From Heterobasidion occidentale (taxonomy: Eukaryota > Basidiomycota > Agaricomycetes > Russulales > Bondarzewiaceae), in assembly GCA_039111635.1 (NCBI GenBank), contig JBCAQO010000009.1, positions 1,302,001 to 1,366,000 of the forward strand: a DNA stretch of 64,000 nt, written 5' to 3'. Of this stretch, positions 1-12,341 are shown piece by piece; the stretch's first letter is position 1, and each line of letters begins with the position of its first letter. The notes below the pieces were generated by a model. It saw nothing but the letters and a program-made list of their open reading frames with translations, had not been told where the DNA came from and made no database searches. Made by a program: the position numbers and the translations under genes.

Positions 1-1381
1 TGGGAAGTGGTAATTTTATCTTATTGTCAAGGTCTAACAGGTGTTTGGGTGTCCCACTTTGAATCCCCAGTTTTACAGGGTTGTTTCCACATTAGGGGGC
101 TCTATTGTGACGTAATAGATAGTAGACACACTCCACTAAACTGCCAAAGTAGCAGAAAACATACATCCCAAATGATGTAAAACTACCAAAGGCTTGGTCC
201 GCAATAACCATAAAATAGTTACCATCTAGAATAACCAATGACCCTCGGATTGTGGATGTATTCTGGTAGGTTGTGGACTTCAAGCATCTACAACTATGGA
301 ACCCTGCTAACTAGGTTAAGATGCTTTCATATTTCATTTGCCTTATAGTAAAAGAATATGGGGTTGACACGGTTCAATTCTGTGCGAGGGGTTTGGGGAC
401 ATAGAAGAGCAAGCATCTCTTCATAGCATGTCCATTCTACCCTTGAAGTCCAAAGCAAGAGATTCCACTTCAAGGGCCAGTTGGAAGGCAGCTAGGACAT
501 GTGCCTTGGATTCAAGTCAACACCTCGGGAATAGAGAAGAGCAGGCCACTCTTTGTCTTGGGACCTATTTACCTAACATTTGAGATGACAGTAAACTATT
601 GTCCCTCTGTTATAGGGATCATAATCTTCTAAATTCCTGACTGAAGGATTTAGGAGATTAGTTTGCAATGATATTAAACTACCGCCTCTTCAAGCATAGG
701 GGTCATGAGTGGTGACTTTGAACCATTAAAGTTGTCACTTAGTCCGAAATGACCTTAAACTACCTTACCCTAGAGGATTAAATCTATCAAGGCTTGGAAG
801 GTTTAAGCTAGACAATAGCAGATGTCCTCCATAATGTTCAACTGGGCTGCTTTTTATTTATAGGGTTATGAGCCGTGTCAAAATAGGCTCAGTAGAACCT
901 TCACATGAAGTAGGACCTGGTCTAGGGCTCTATGTGCATCACTGAAGAATGTTCCGGCATATAGAAAAGTCTACTGTCTTGGTTTACAGGTACTCTATGT
1001 TGGCGATAGATCATAACGGGTCTACAAGGACCTAGGGATAAACTAGCAGCCGTCCATAAACAACAAGAAACTAGATGGTGTCTGCAAAGACAATAAATCT
1101 ATGAAATTTCTGGCACAACATTTAAACTACCATCAAGAGGACATACCTTACAGCGACCCCACATATTACCATCTGTGTGAACAATAGTCTATTCAACAAC
1201 AAGGTTGACAAAGTCTATTCACAAGTCTATTAGACACAGGATCTTGTCATTGGAGACAAGCAGAGCCAACTGCATTAACAAGGCCTCTATAGAGGTTTAG
1301 ACTCCCTTGGCTATGGAAACCTCTAATAGAATGAAGATCCAAAGTCTATTTGCTCAAATCCTTATTTTGTGTGCAATATGC

Positions 1382-2472
1382 TGATATGCTAGAGATGTCT
1401 CTAAGTGCTGAGCACAACACCAAAACAACCTCTAGAGTAGGGGGTGCTGGAGCTAGTATCTAATATACAAGGAATTGTTAGTAACAACTTTAGAAAGCAA
1501 GGGCACACTGAGGAGCGACAAGGAGTGTGAGATTATAATGCCTGGACAGTTTTAGAACTGTGCCGAACACCAACTAAATGTTTGGTCAGTCATGTCAGGA
1601 AATTGTTTGGTACCAAAAAAGGTAGTGCTGCAACCAACAACTACGCACTTCAAGAGCCACATGAGACTCTGATAATATATGAGGGAGGATGGGAGGTGCA
1701 AGCAAAGAGACAAGTATGAACATGAACAAGGCTGAACGACAAGGATGACAAGTTTTCAGAAGTTGACAAAGATGATTTTGGTGGTTAAGACGAGTGAAAT
1801 TGAGCTCTAAACTGTGGGGTGTGAAAGCTGGTCTATTCCAGAGTCATATGTAGGTTTTTATAGTAAATGGAGCCTCTAAGTAAATTATTGAATGAAAAAT
1901 GAGAGTAAGTGCCAAACAGGCACCAAAAACTAGTGAGCAGTGAAGATAAGAAGGCAGAGGAAATGTGCATATGGGTTCCAAAGGTGATAAGGTAAAAGTC
2001 AATCAACAATGACAAAATCCTGAATATTTGGTATCCATCATCCAAGTGTAAGTAGCAAGAATGGGTGCTAAAAAGCCAATAAAAAGAAAGAAATAGTAAA
2101 TGTGTGCATTGGGTGGCCAAACAATGGTGCAAGATTTTGTTTGACCAAACATGTGGAAGTTGGGAAGATAAGAGATAACGACTGACTGGGTATGGATAAC
2201 ATTGGCCAAACAGGCTGTCTGATCCTGATCCCATAATAAAACATTGTAAGGCTCCTTCACTGACTCCTATGTGGTCATGGTAAGCTTGTGATGTGTGCAC
2301 AAACTGACCGAAGTGCTGCTGAATGTTCTTTGGTGGCTTGTAGTCATTCAAATAGGAACCAACTATGTTTGGTATAAATTAGTGTCTTTGGTACTTGTCT
2401 AGAGTTGTTTGGTCTCTCCTAAAAGCTTCCTAAATACCTTCCTTGGACCCCAGAGTAGATGCATGCTCATGA
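1382..2472 (-). repeat. Decayed solo LTR of family Gy1
   Basis: Read on the minus strand this matches the LTR of the intact Gy1 element over its whole length. It starts like TGATGAGCATGCA (here TCATGAGCATGCA, ending at 2472), has the TATA region and the segment around ATAAACCAGC, and ends in CTAGCATATCA at 1382. No Gy1 internal sequence is attached. I found no clear target duplication, so decay or rearrangement after insertion is likely. It interrupts the Gy2-family tail. Confidence 0.8.
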
Positions 2473-3175
2473 ACATAGTGTGAAGCTACATGCTCACTAC
2501 TATGTGAAAAACAAACTCTGAACGTTCACCAAATCTTTGACAAGGACAGGCCATTGTATGTGGCTGACAGGTCCTTGGATCTCCAAATCTTTCCGGTTCC
2601 AAAACAAGTTGCAGAAGTCTATTCTCAATGGGTTGCCAGGCCTAAGCATTTGTAAAGCAATCAACCTGCATATACCCGGGAACCCCTTCGACACTCAAAA
2701 ATTATGAGGATGAACTATCCTAGAAACACTGAAGCATGGCCTTCAGCATTTGAAAGAAGCACAACCATGGGCAAACACACACACACACCAATGAGTTCCT
2801 AATCATCATGAAATCATTTGCTTGTGACACCTTTCTGTATGCCACACTAGAGTTAGACTCATTTAACAAACGGAAGCAAGAAGTCCTGCTTTAAGGGTCA
2901 TGTTGATGCCTCGCAACAAAATGTTCCGATGAAGGAAGACATTGGTAAGGGATAGCTTGGAACCCCATTGCCTCTGTATCAAACACAGTCAACAGAGAAG
3001 GAAAACTTCTAGGTGATCAAACAACATAGGTCGGTCTTCACCATAGAAAATGCAGTCATATTGAAGAGTTGCATTCCGATACTTGAAAAACAGAAAGCAA
3101 ATTGTACGTGAAATGACAATGAAATCTATAAGATGTGGGTGTCCCCTCAGGAGCTAGGACTTAGGAAGGGGATAT

Positions 3176-3746
3176 TGATGTGACTTGACTTACCGGGGCC
3201 TTTCAGCCAGTTTATTCTGATCATTGGCACAACATATACTAGGCGGCTCCACCATGGAGCATACATCAAGGTATTTGGCATGTCCTTGGAAGCCAACCAT
3301 CCAATGGATCACTCAGCATTGGAAAAGAATATACAAATGGGTAAAGGGCACAAGAACAGCGTAGCCAACAGGCTCAGGCATACAGGGATTCACATGCCAT
3401 CCAATATTGGATTAGACAATATCAATGGGCACAAGAGTAGGCATTAACAGAGAGCAGCGGCTGATGGATAACTGAGAGCAGATACTTGGAACATTCCAGA
3501 ATCTATTCCCACATAATATGTAAGGCCCATGGAATAGGCCAAGGATCTTTAGTCTATTCTCTTCATAGATCGGTATTTTTGTATACCAACCTTTGTTCTT
3601 CTACAGTCCTCATATTGTAAACTCTACACACTACCCTCCTATATTAAATCCCTAATATAGTTGAGACTTCCATCACTACTCAGTTTAGTGCGCAACCTAG
3701 GGAAAAACCTGTTACTCTTGGGTTATTGAACGAGCAATTCATAACA
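3176..3746 (+). repeat. Decayed 3' LTR of the Gy2-family copy
   Basis: Matches the Gy2 LTR (reverse complement of 19284-19918) with many transitions and a net loss of about 65 bp. It begins TGATGTGACTTG where the intact LTR has TGTTATGACTTG, keeps the putative transcription start motif AGTCTATTCT near 3553, and ends GAGCAATTCATAACA. A purine tract (GGAAGGGGATAT) lies just upstream, as expected for a 3' LTR. Confidence 0.82.
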
Positions 3747-4702
3747 CTACTTACATGTCACTTATGAACACTTACATTTCCCTTTTCTTCTCCAGCCACT
3801 TTCACATGTTTTTCTCATCTATCTTAAAAGCCCCTACATCCTTGCACTCTTCCCTCAGCTTTTTTTCCCCCCTTGTCTTCTTGCTTTAGTCTAATAATCA
3901 AAACCCTGAGTTCAGACTTATCATACACATGATCCGTTTGAGTGTTTAGTGGCATGACACTCTTTTATAAACATTTAGAGCTTTTCTCATGATAAATAAG
4001 GCTAACCAATATTTTGGGCAATTCTTTTACTGCAATATATACTATTTGCAATAACTTTTAAGATGCTGAAGCAGATGCAGACACAATGTGATGTAAAATT
4101 TTGAACAGTTTCTATACTGAGGCTAAATACTAGTCAAAATGTCACAATAATAGTGAGTATGTTAGAGATCAACTGACCATATGATGTATAAAAAGTGGTA
4201 TGAACTAGTAAATGGTACCAAAATCAATAAGCAGCTAGTGCCAGAATATAATCTTTTAAGGCAAAATAGACTTTATAATCATGTTGAAGAAGATCAAAAA
4301 TATGTAAAAACATACTTTTAAAAGGATTTCTATGGAAAAAAGTAGCCAAATTTTTAGAGCTAAAATACTATAAATTGCAATTTTTTGAAAGATTAGCTTG
4401 TGGTTTTTTGCTTAAAAGATGCTCAAAATGTTTGTCTACTCAATACATATCTATTTCAGTAATTTTGAAAGCCATAACAGATAATTCACCAAACTTGTCA
4501 ACTTTGCTTGTTAAGCACTATATACACAACTTTTTTGATTATATGCTTTATATAAATATCTTTACATTGCTCATTTATAAACATCTAGGTATGTTTTTGA
4601 ATGCTCTCTTATTTGTATTAATTTGTGGACTATATATATTATTCATAAGAATTTCTGTTACTTGTAGGGGATTTATTTTTGCTTTTTAGCTAGCACCCTA
4701 AT
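3747..4702. other. AT-rich stretch without recognisable gene
   Basis: Very AT-rich sequence with no recognisable coding motif, RNA gene or repeat shared with the rest of the window. A 104-codon open frame at 4375-4689 has the composition expected of AT-rich noise and is not annotated. Confidence 0.6.
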
Positions 4703-5545
4703 TGATAATATACTAGAGTTGTCTCTAAGTGCTAGGTATAGCACGAAAATCTCCTCTAAGGTAAGGTAAGCAAGAGCTAGTATCCAATACACAAGGCATT
4801 ATTAGTAAGGCTCTTGGAAATAAAAAGCACACTGAGGGCATGATAGAGAATAAGGATTAATGTGTCCAAGTAGTTTAGGACATGACCAATGATTGACCAA
4901 ACAATCAATTACTCTTTGGCAAGTGTGTAGCCAAACTAGAATAACAAGATAGTGCTGTAACCAACAAATGAGTGCTTCAAGAATCACAATAGGGTTCTGA
5001 CAGAGTATGGAATGCAAAGGCTTGAGGAATAACAAATAAGCAATCAAGGAGACAACCAAAAAGATAAGATACAAATACAAGTGAGGCTCAAATAGTGACA
5101 AAATGAGATTGGAGATATGTTTTGATAACTTACAAGAGTGCAAGTGAGCTCTGAAAGCTGGTTTATTCTAGAGTTATTTGTAGATTTTTATAGTAAAAAA
5201 AAACTCTAAGTGAAACATTAGATCCAGTAAGTATTGAAAATAAGAAGCAAAAAGTATTATTTATATAGGTCAAAAAGATGATTAAGTAAAAGTCTAACAA
5301 AGAATGATAAAATCCTGAACAATTAGTGTTCAATGTCCCAAGTATAAGTAATAAAGGTGTGCATTAAGAACCAATAAGGAAGAGTGTGGAATGAACATGC
5401 ATATAGCAAAACCAAGCAATGGTGGAAAATAGTGTCTGACCAAATATGTGGAAATCAAAGGAATAAGAGATAAGGACTGACTATAAGGTAGATAATGCAA
5501 GCAGATTTCTAATGAGAACCCTGAATAGTATAAGCTAGACACAAC
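4703..5545 (-). repeat. Truncated, decayed Gy1-family LTR
   Basis: The minus strand matches the Gy1 LTR from its 3' end (the segment with CTAGTATATTATCA at 4703) through the region around TAAACCAGC and the TATA box (near 5185-5200). Similarity fades near 5545, so the first 250 or so bases of the LTR are missing. It ends about 25 bp before the copia A LTR at 5569. It is older looking than the Gy1 LTRs at 21134 and 31228. Confidence 0.65.
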
Positions 5546-5568
5546 AAGCACGGTCTATCTCATAATCA

Positions 5569-5864
5569 TGTTGAAATAGGCAAGTTTTGGACTGCAGGGT
5601 AAAACAGAACACTCAGTCTTGTCTGTGAGAACTATAATGTATTCAAGAGCCTAACCTGCAGGGTAAAACAGAACACTACAGTGGCTATCAGCTTCTGGAA
5701 TAATAGTATATATTTATCATGAATTTCTGACCTCAGTCTTGTCTGTGAAAACTAAGGGAAAAGAAAGAGCGGGCAGGAAAAAACTTCCCTCTGATCCGCT
5801 TGTCACATGACCACCCCACCCAGCAGGTGGTGTTGACGCATGCAGAAGCCCTTTACTTCCAACA
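5569..5864 (-). repeat. 3' LTR of copia A
   Basis: 296 bp, beginning TGTTGGAAGT on the minus strand (at 5864) and ending TTTCAACA (at 5569), so it has TG...CA ends. The copy at 61802-62097 is exactly the same length in opposite orientation, which fixes both ends. It contains an internal duplicated segment around CTGCAGGGTAAAACAGAACA (near 5591 and 5657). Confidence 0.82.
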
Positions 5865-5871
5865 TGCCCAC

Positions 5872-7400
5872 TCAACCAACACATTGTAGACCCATCTCTT
5901 TTGCAAAGCGCTTGTGCTTTTTGCATGCTCGTGACTTGGTCAGGATGTTGGCTATCTGGTCCCCAGTTGGTACGTACCTCAGCTTCAACTCTCTGTCCTC
6001 TACCTTCTCCTGCAGAAAGTGGTGTTGTATGGCAATGTGTTTTGTCTGTGCATGGTACACAGGGTTCTCCACGACAGCCATCACTGAGTGGTAGGCCCCC
6101 GGCAAGGTGAGCTGATTTCCCCAAGTTGTGTGCACAGCCACACTAACTCTTTTGCTACATGCGCTCTTGTGACATACTCAGCTTTGGTGCTTGACAACAT
6201 GGTTGAGCTTTGTTTCTTTGAACTCTAGCTAATGGCCCCGTTGGCAATCTTAAAGACAAAACCAGAGACGGAACATTGGTCGTTGACGTTTCTGGCCTAG
6301 TCAGTGTCTACAAAACTGGTGAGTTCAGTTTTTGAGCTGCCCTGATAGGTCAGCTTCATCCTGGACATCCCACGTAGGTATCTCAGCATGTATGTGAGCG
6401 CGCGCAGTGCTTCTTCCACGAGTGCCAAGGAGAATTGGCTAAGGGTCCCAACCACAAACACTAGGTCCGGCTGGATTCCCAACATCGTCCACATGATGGA
6501 TCCAAGGATCTGCTGATAGGTGCATGTATCAACTTTGAGACTCTCAGCACGTACCAAGCACTGGTTCACTAGCATCAGCATGACCATAGGCCGCACATCT
6601 TGCTGCTCAAACTTTGAGAGCATCTCTTTGATGTACCACTCTTGTGACAGTGAGATACATCCCGTTCCTCTGTCCCTTTCTATATGTATTCCCAGGACCC
6701 AGCTTGCCTCTCCCAGGTCCGTGATGCTGAAGGATTTCCTCAGCAGGGTTTTGAGTTCCTCTAGGTCTGCAAGATCCTTTAAGGTGAGCACCATGTTGTC
6801 AACATATATCACTATCAAGGTGAGTTTGTTGTTCTCCACCTTATAGAACAGACAGGGATTGGAGGCACAGGCTCAAAAGCCTAGTGACTTGATTTTCTTG
6901 CGGATGCGCTTGTACCACACATGCACCACTTGTTTGAGACCATAGAGCAATTTCTGCAGCCTCCAGACAATCCCCTCTCTAGACTTGAAGCCCTCAGGAG
7001 GTTCTAAGAAGATCTCCTCATTAAGAACCCCATTCAGGTAAGCAGTTTTAATATCCAGCTAGCAAACTTTGAGGTCCATCTTAGCAGCTAATGCAAGGAT
7101 GGTCCATAGGGTGGTGAATTTGACAACGGGCACAAACTTCTTGTTGTAGTCGATTCCCTTGATCTGGGTGAAGCCCTTGGCTACTAGCCGGGCCTTGTAT
7201 TTCTTGATCTCCCCATCCGGCCCTTGTTTGACCCTCAAGACCCACTTGCTCCCTACAACCTTTCTCCCGCATGGCCGCTCCACTTCCTTGAAGACCTCTA
7301 TCTCTTCAAGGGAGCTCATTTCCACCTGATAGGCTGCAAGCCATTCAGTTGTGTCTCCGCTGGCCATATCGGCTGCAAAAGTAGGTGGGTTTTTGCTTTT
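5872..7400 (-). pseudogene. pol: copia A reverse transcriptase/RNase H remains
   Basis: Minus-strand frames give the copia RT start (motif GSKWVLRVKQGPDGEIKKYK with ARLVAKGFTQ, near 7150-7240), the palm (IVIYVDNMVL near 6790-6815) and the RNase H end (HIAIQHHFLQ, then YVPTGDQIANILTK, near 5910-6040). The catalytic box reads YVDN where active elements have YVDD, a loss of one metal-binding aspartate. At least three frame changes or stops separate the pieces, including near 6842-7058 and 6141-6297. The element cannot encode its own polymerase. Confidence 0.85.
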
Positions 7401-7499
7401 ATCACTGCATGCAAAGTTGGTGACCTCGGGTGCATTGTCAAAGTCTTCATCATCCGAGTCTTCGATCTCCTCAAGCTCTGGAGGTTTCTCCTCAACGGG

Positions 7500-8960
7500 C
7501 TTGACTCATACAGATTGGGCCCTTGAGTTGGGGAGTTTGCCCTTGCAGGCATGCAACGTGATCTTGTAGCACGTGTCATTGTTGTGTATGGGTGTGCTTC
7601 TCTTCTGGATGGAGCGGCGCAGTCCTACTGCCAGCTTGGGGCACCTGAGGGTGTTCCTGGCCTTGCCGCTTGCCATTTCCAAGGTTTGAGATGTGTGAAT
7701 GATGGGGTGACTAACGGCTTCTTTCTCCATTTGGGCAGGTCTTTGTTTCCCTTCCCTGCCTGATTCCTTGCTTATCAGTCCTGGGTGAATCTCCACACGA
7801 CGTTGCGCAACTCAATGTTGCACCTACTGGGATGGTGAACAAGGCAGTACGCTTGCCGGTTTGGAAGGTAGCCTATCAGCAAGCACTTGAGCAACCTGGT
7901 ATTAAGTTTACGGCACTGTGCCTTCAGGATCAGCACGTGGGATCTGCAGCCAAAGACCCTGAGATGAGCAACATTTGGTTTGTTTCTAGACCAAGCTTCC
8001 TCTGGTGTGATGTCCCCCTTTAGGGATCATGTTGGGCTAACATTGTGCACTAGGGCCACATATTTAACTGCATCATAGCAGTAGGACTTTGGGAGGCCGG
8101 TGTCCTTCAGTATGGCCCTCGCGTTCTCAACAAAGGTGTGGTTCATACGCTCAGACACTCCGTCATGCTCAGGAGTCTCAGCGGTGGGCACCTCATGTAG
8201 TACTCTCTTGGATTTCAGGTAGGTCTGCATTGTTTCCCCAGAGTACTTGCCTCCAGCATCTGAACAAAGTGCCACGGAGCATTGACCAGTCTCAATATCT
8301 GCGCGGGTGACAAAATCCCAGTAATGTGTTTTAACTTCACTCTTGTGACGGAGTCTATTGATGACAACTTGGTGTGTCGCATCGTCAATCTAGGTTACAA
8401 AGTAGTTGTACCCTTGGTGGGAGGTGGTCTGGAACGGCCTGCACACATTGGAGTGGATTCATTGGAGGGGCTGCGTCACGTGGACTTTGGCCTGCTTTGT
8501 GATTGGCTTCTAAGTTTGCTTGCCCACAAGGCATGGTTTGCAGACCCGGTCCGGGTGAGTCTTTCCTGTTATTTCCATCCCTTCAACCATTCCCTTTCTC
8601 ACCATCCTTTGAACTGAGTCTACGGATATGTGGCCCAGGCACCAGTGCCATGTGTGTGCATCAGCTCTAGAGATCTTGGATCAGGAGGTGGTTGCCATGT
8701 GTGCCAATTCCGAGTCAGAGTCTGATGGTAGGTTGTCTAGTGGTGCCGTAGTGTGGGACACGTAGGTGCGTTCTGGAGGTATAGTCTTGCACCTCAAGAT
8801 GTACAAATTTCCTTTCTGGTGCCTCTTACAGGTGAGTAACCCTTCCTAGTTTTGGATCATGTAATTATTGTTTATGAAATGAACATGTGCTTGGTGATGT
8901 GCAAGCTAGGGTACTGATATAAGGTTTCCATAGAGTTTGGGAACGTACAAGACGTTCTAA
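7500..8960 (-). pseudogene. pol: copia A integrase remains
   Basis: The 8027-8275 frame reads CSDAGGKYSGE followed by TPEHDGVSERMNHTFVENAR, the second aspartate and the glutamate regions of the copia integrase core (catalytic D-D-E). Downstream, 7800-8030 holds the C-terminal integrase segment (EEAWSRNKPNVAHLRVFGC). 8300-8960 covers the zinc-binding and early core parts in broken frames. The RT linker follows at 7500-7800. Frameshifts and stops make it inactive. Confidence 0.75.
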
Positions 8961-8969
8961 AGCATGATA

Positions 8970-10030
8970 CAGCTCTAGCGGCTGGCGGCGCACATTTTGA
9001 TGAGGATCTGGCCAACACCAATGGCTTTGATGAAGGAATTGTTGCCAAGCCAGACATGGTGTGGTATGGCTAGGTCACGGTACGTGTGGAACCAGTTTTG
9101 CTCCGAGCTCATTGACCGGGTTGCTCCAGAGTCAACCATCCAATAATTTGACAGGTCCCCAATTCTCGGCGAGTCCCCCTGTGCTACGAACATATGGATT
9201 GGTTTGTTGTCACGCGCCATATTGGCCTTTTCACTCCCTCTGGTGGGTTTCTCTCCCTTGCCCTCTGCAACCTTTGCCACATACTTGCAGCACTCCTCCC
9301 TTGTGTGACTGGTGAAACGGCAGTGCTTACAGTAAGGTTTCTCTTTGTCCTTTGCCTTGTTTTGCTTGATTCCCTTCACAGATGACGACAATGGCTTTGG
9401 GCCATTTGATTTGTTGGCTGAGCTGAACGTGCGGGCTGCAAAGGCAAAAGTCTGTGCCAATTTGCAGCAGCGCTGTTCTTCCTGGAGCACTTGCGAGGTG
9501 AGCATCTCGAGGGTGAGTTTGTTGGTCTAGGAAGTGAGGATGATGCGGAGTGTGTTGTAGGATGGGGGAAGAGACAGGATGATGGCTACTGCAATGAGTT
9601 TGTCCTTGGGTTTATGGCCAAGGGAGTGTAGGGTGTGCACAACACACCACATCATGTTGATTTGCGGTTCGAGCGGTGAGTCGTCCATGAGGGTACTGAA
9701 AAACAGCTCACTAATTAGGTATGCCACCTTTTGCTCGCCCTTCCCTTCATAGCGGATGTGTAGAAGCTCCCAGGCGGTACGGGCCAATGTCGCATACATA
9801 ATAGTGTTCAGGGGCTCGTCCTTCAAGGTAAGTGTGATCTGCGTGCTCGCTTCTCTGTCCCTCACCTTCCATTCTTTGTACTGATCCAATGCTTCCGTAG
9901 GCACTTTTCCCTCACGGTCTACCACGTCCCAAAGGCCTTGGATTTCTAGTACCTTTTGGATATGGAATCTCTATGACAGGAAGTTGTTCCCATCGTCCTT
10001 GAGGGGGGAGATATCGTACAGGCGTTGATG
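8970..10030 (-). pseudogene. gag: copia A gag and protease remains
   Basis: Reading down from 10030 the minus strand gives LKDDGNNFLS, then a UBN2/Gag-like domain (9527-9925, with ITLTLKDEPLNTIMYATLAR). In another frame (8975-9505) follow a CCHC zinc knuckle (CKHCRFTSHTREECC) and the aspartic protease site (WMVDSGATRSM). The knuckle binds element RNA in the particle; the protease cuts the polyprotein. A stop after the knuckle-less gag frame at 9527 and an internal stop near 9970 break the reading frame. Confidence 0.82.
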
Positions 10031-10035
10031 CCGTA

Positions 10036-11915
10036 AGAGCAAGAGCAATTTGCAAGACTTCCACTTCATATTTGCTCCAGAGGACCTAATTTGGAGCAAG
10101 ATAGTGTTTTATGGCAGCGGCAGTGAGCAGCTGGTTGATTGAGGCTATCCATAACACCACTTTGTCTAGAAGTATGCATGCAGGTGTCAGATACGAGGCT
10201 TCCACGTGCGTCTCAACATGATCTCATCATTTCTTCAGAATGTCTACAATTCCTTGAGATTCAGGTCCAAAGACAGTCTTCCCTCCTTCGTCTGCCGCAT
10301 GCTGCTTCCTAAGTCCTTGTCGAGTTTTGTTCAACAATGATGGGACACAAATGTTGTAGCAAGGCGCTGTAGGTTTCATAGAACTGGCGATCAAATTGAT
10401 CCTTTGGGTGCTAAGAACTGAATGTATGCACTGGCCTGTGGGTTATCATAGATCTCACGTAGAACCTTCCTTTGACAGTTGGTTGCTTGTAAGAAGTGGT
10501 AAAGACCCTCCATAGGGTCAAGATGATCAATCAGCACCTGAGTGCATAGTGGAAGGTCGTTGTTGCCAGAGCACCGACGTTAGTCTCTTCTGTGTGCCTT
10601 GGCCTAAGCCTTGCTTTCCTTCTTTGGCACAGGTGTCTGCTTTTTCTTTGTGTGCTTGGATTTGCAGTGGGCTATAAATGTCTGCAAAAGTGAGATCATG
10701 TAGGTGGCGGATTTGCAAAGCAAGATAGCAATGCCCTTCCTGTTTGGGCCCTTTGCAGCCTGTCCTGTGCATTGGATGAAACTCAAAAGTTTCTCAGGCA
10801 GCTTTCATTGCATAATAATGTCTATATCAGGAATGTTGCATTTCGAAGGCAATGTCAGTAAAGGATTAATAAGCGGATGCTGGGCTTACTATTTCCGCAG
10901 CATCCCTGCAAACCATGATTCTGATCCTCCCCTTGTGAAACTCTTGCATTGCCTGTGTCCGGTATGCATGGCTGTGTACGGCATTGTAAGGGCAAATGAA
11001 TCTATGCCAATTGTTTGGAAGCATGCTCCAGAGGTGATCAATGATCTCTGAACCAGTTCTGATGTTGTCAGTATATATCTATATCTTCTGAATATGTTGT
11101 CATGGGGTTGTGTATGATGAGGACTACAATTGAGATGTTGTGGCAGTCATTTCCAATGTTGTGATGCAAAAAATTTGACCTTGAAAACTGTAGCTTCTCA
11201 ATAATGTCCGGTGTGACGCACCAAGTAAGTTATGTGGAGAACGTGATAAAGGGGGCATTTCAAGGTAGAAACACACGGATAGAGCCCAAACTGGCATACT
11301 TCTTGCAAAAAAGTGCTCCTCAGTGTGATATATAGCGAGCTTCATTGATGATCACAGAATAGACCTTGGAGGCAAATTTTTGGCTGTGAAGGACCTAGTT
11401 GGTAAAGCGCCGTGACAATAGCATTTTGGGGAAATAAGCACAATTTGGTATTTTTCTTTGATGATTTCCTATTAAAGATTAAAAGACCTGGTCATTTTGT
11501 AGGAATAGTCATGAATAGATTGCCTAGCTTACATGCATGATCAATGCATCTTGTGTGTGTGCTGCTTACTGCGATAGCAGCAATGCCATATTTTTGACAA
11601 AAAGTGTTTACCTAGACAACATCGGTCAGAATGAAAATGTGATTGAAACATATTGATTACCATTTTGTCATGGAGTCTAATTAGGGGTGAGACCGTAATG
11701 ATCACACATCCCCAATTTCTTGAGAGTGCGTATGGTCCTGCCGCTATGGCCATTTTGCCCATCCTTATGGCTGCTTGATGGAGTGCATTTCAATGTTCTT
11801 CCTGGGCTTAGATAAGCTCTACTTGAAATGGTTGTAGCTTGTTTCCTCCAAACTGCTCTTTCAAGGTGAAGTGCAGGTGTTCCACCTCGTTGGCAGACAT
11901 TATGTGAGCAACTTC
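10036..11915 (-). pseudogene. RecQ-like DNA helicase pseudogene, locus 1
   Basis: Scattered minus-strand frames follow the order of a RecQ-type superfamily 2 helicase. A likely start reads MSANEVEHLHF (about 11906), then EQFGGNKLQPFQVELI and a Walker A relic RMGKMAIAAG (11736-11762, with K-M where K-T is expected). The region after motif II gives SLGSIRVFLP near 11270. Motif VI is a relic of Q-R-x-G-R-x-x-R-x (QAAKGPNRKGIAILL, near 10740). Then come a C-terminal GLYHFLQATNCQRKVLREIY (near 10500) and a tail near 10060-10190. Many stops and frameshifts. It is homologous to the pseudogene at 51995-53230, and both sit head to head with a DUF6589-type gene. The family unwinds DNA with ATP; this copy cannot. 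Confidence 0.7.
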
Positions 11916-12341
11916 TGCAAGAGGCCTGATGCTTCAACATTTTTGGTGTGTCCATCCAGGCTTCTCTTTACCTTGACATGTAGAATCTGCTTGTGATGCT
12001 ATATAGTGGGAGGTGCAGCACAAGAGAGGATGAGCAAGAAAAGGAGATGCCCAAGTCTATTATCATCCACTCACGTGACCACCTTGATCTACCATATCCC
12101 CTTCGCAGATAGTTGCTCGACTCCTCAATGGCAGATTTCTCTTTCTCACTACTTCCCCCTTCCTCGCCTCTTGCCAAGCTTTTGTCTTCACCCCATCTGT
12201 ACCCTTGGCCAACCAAGTATTTGCGCAGCAATGCTTAGTCAATTTAATGGCATGCATGAGCTTGAAAGGAGGATGTGCGTCTCAACAGAAGGACTTATGG
12301 GGAGCAGATAGCAGCAACACGGTGTTCTCTACTCATCTCCT
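11916..12341. promoter_or_regulatory. Divergent intergenic region, locus 1
   Basis: About 430 bp between the RecQ-like start on the minus strand and the first DUF6589-type frame on the plus strand. Both genes must have been transcribed from here or from small upstream exons in it. No TATA box or intron border is convincing. Confidence 0.35.

Larger units (their letters stand above)
1..3746 (+). mobile_element. Decayed 3' portion of a Gy2-family chromovirus
   Basis: This stretch reads as the reverse complement, strongly decayed, of the 3' noncoding tail and 3' LTR of the Gy2 element found later in the window (33140 down to 32306, then 21133 down to 19284). Order and landmarks are kept: the T-arm-like hairpin at 368-384, stem-loop motifs such as TGCAATGATATTAAACTA near 666, a polypurine tract near 3165 and an LTR ending in ATAACA at 3746. 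Pol and the 5' LTR lie outside the window. Compared with the intact copy it is AT-shifted, mainly by C-to-T and G-to-A transitions, and it carries a nested Gy1-family LTR. It has no Gy1 insertion at the point matching 21134 (near 815-830), so it works as an empty-site reference. Confidence 0.8.
5569..10035 (-). mobile_element. Decayed Ty1/copia element (copia A), 5' truncated
   Basis: Minus-strand remains in the order gag, protease, integrase, reverse transcriptase, RNase H, then an LTR at 5569-5864. This domain order defines Ty1/copia elements. Every part is broken by stops and frameshifts. No 5' LTR is seen: gag similarity begins near 10020 and abuts the C-terminal end of a RecQ-like helicase pseudogene on the same strand. 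A solo LTR of the same family lies at 61802-62097 in the opposite orientation. It is distinct in sequence from copia B at 14478. Confidence 0.85.

Noticed and set aside
4375..4689. 104-codon plus-strand frame
   Set aside because: AT-rich noise, hydrophobic by composition only, no motif, no homologue in the window.
10036..11915. Subtelomeric RecQ helicase marking a chromosome end
   Set aside because: Fungal telomere-linked helicases exist, but no telomeric repeat is present and the gene is paired with a DUF6589-type gene at two internal loci.
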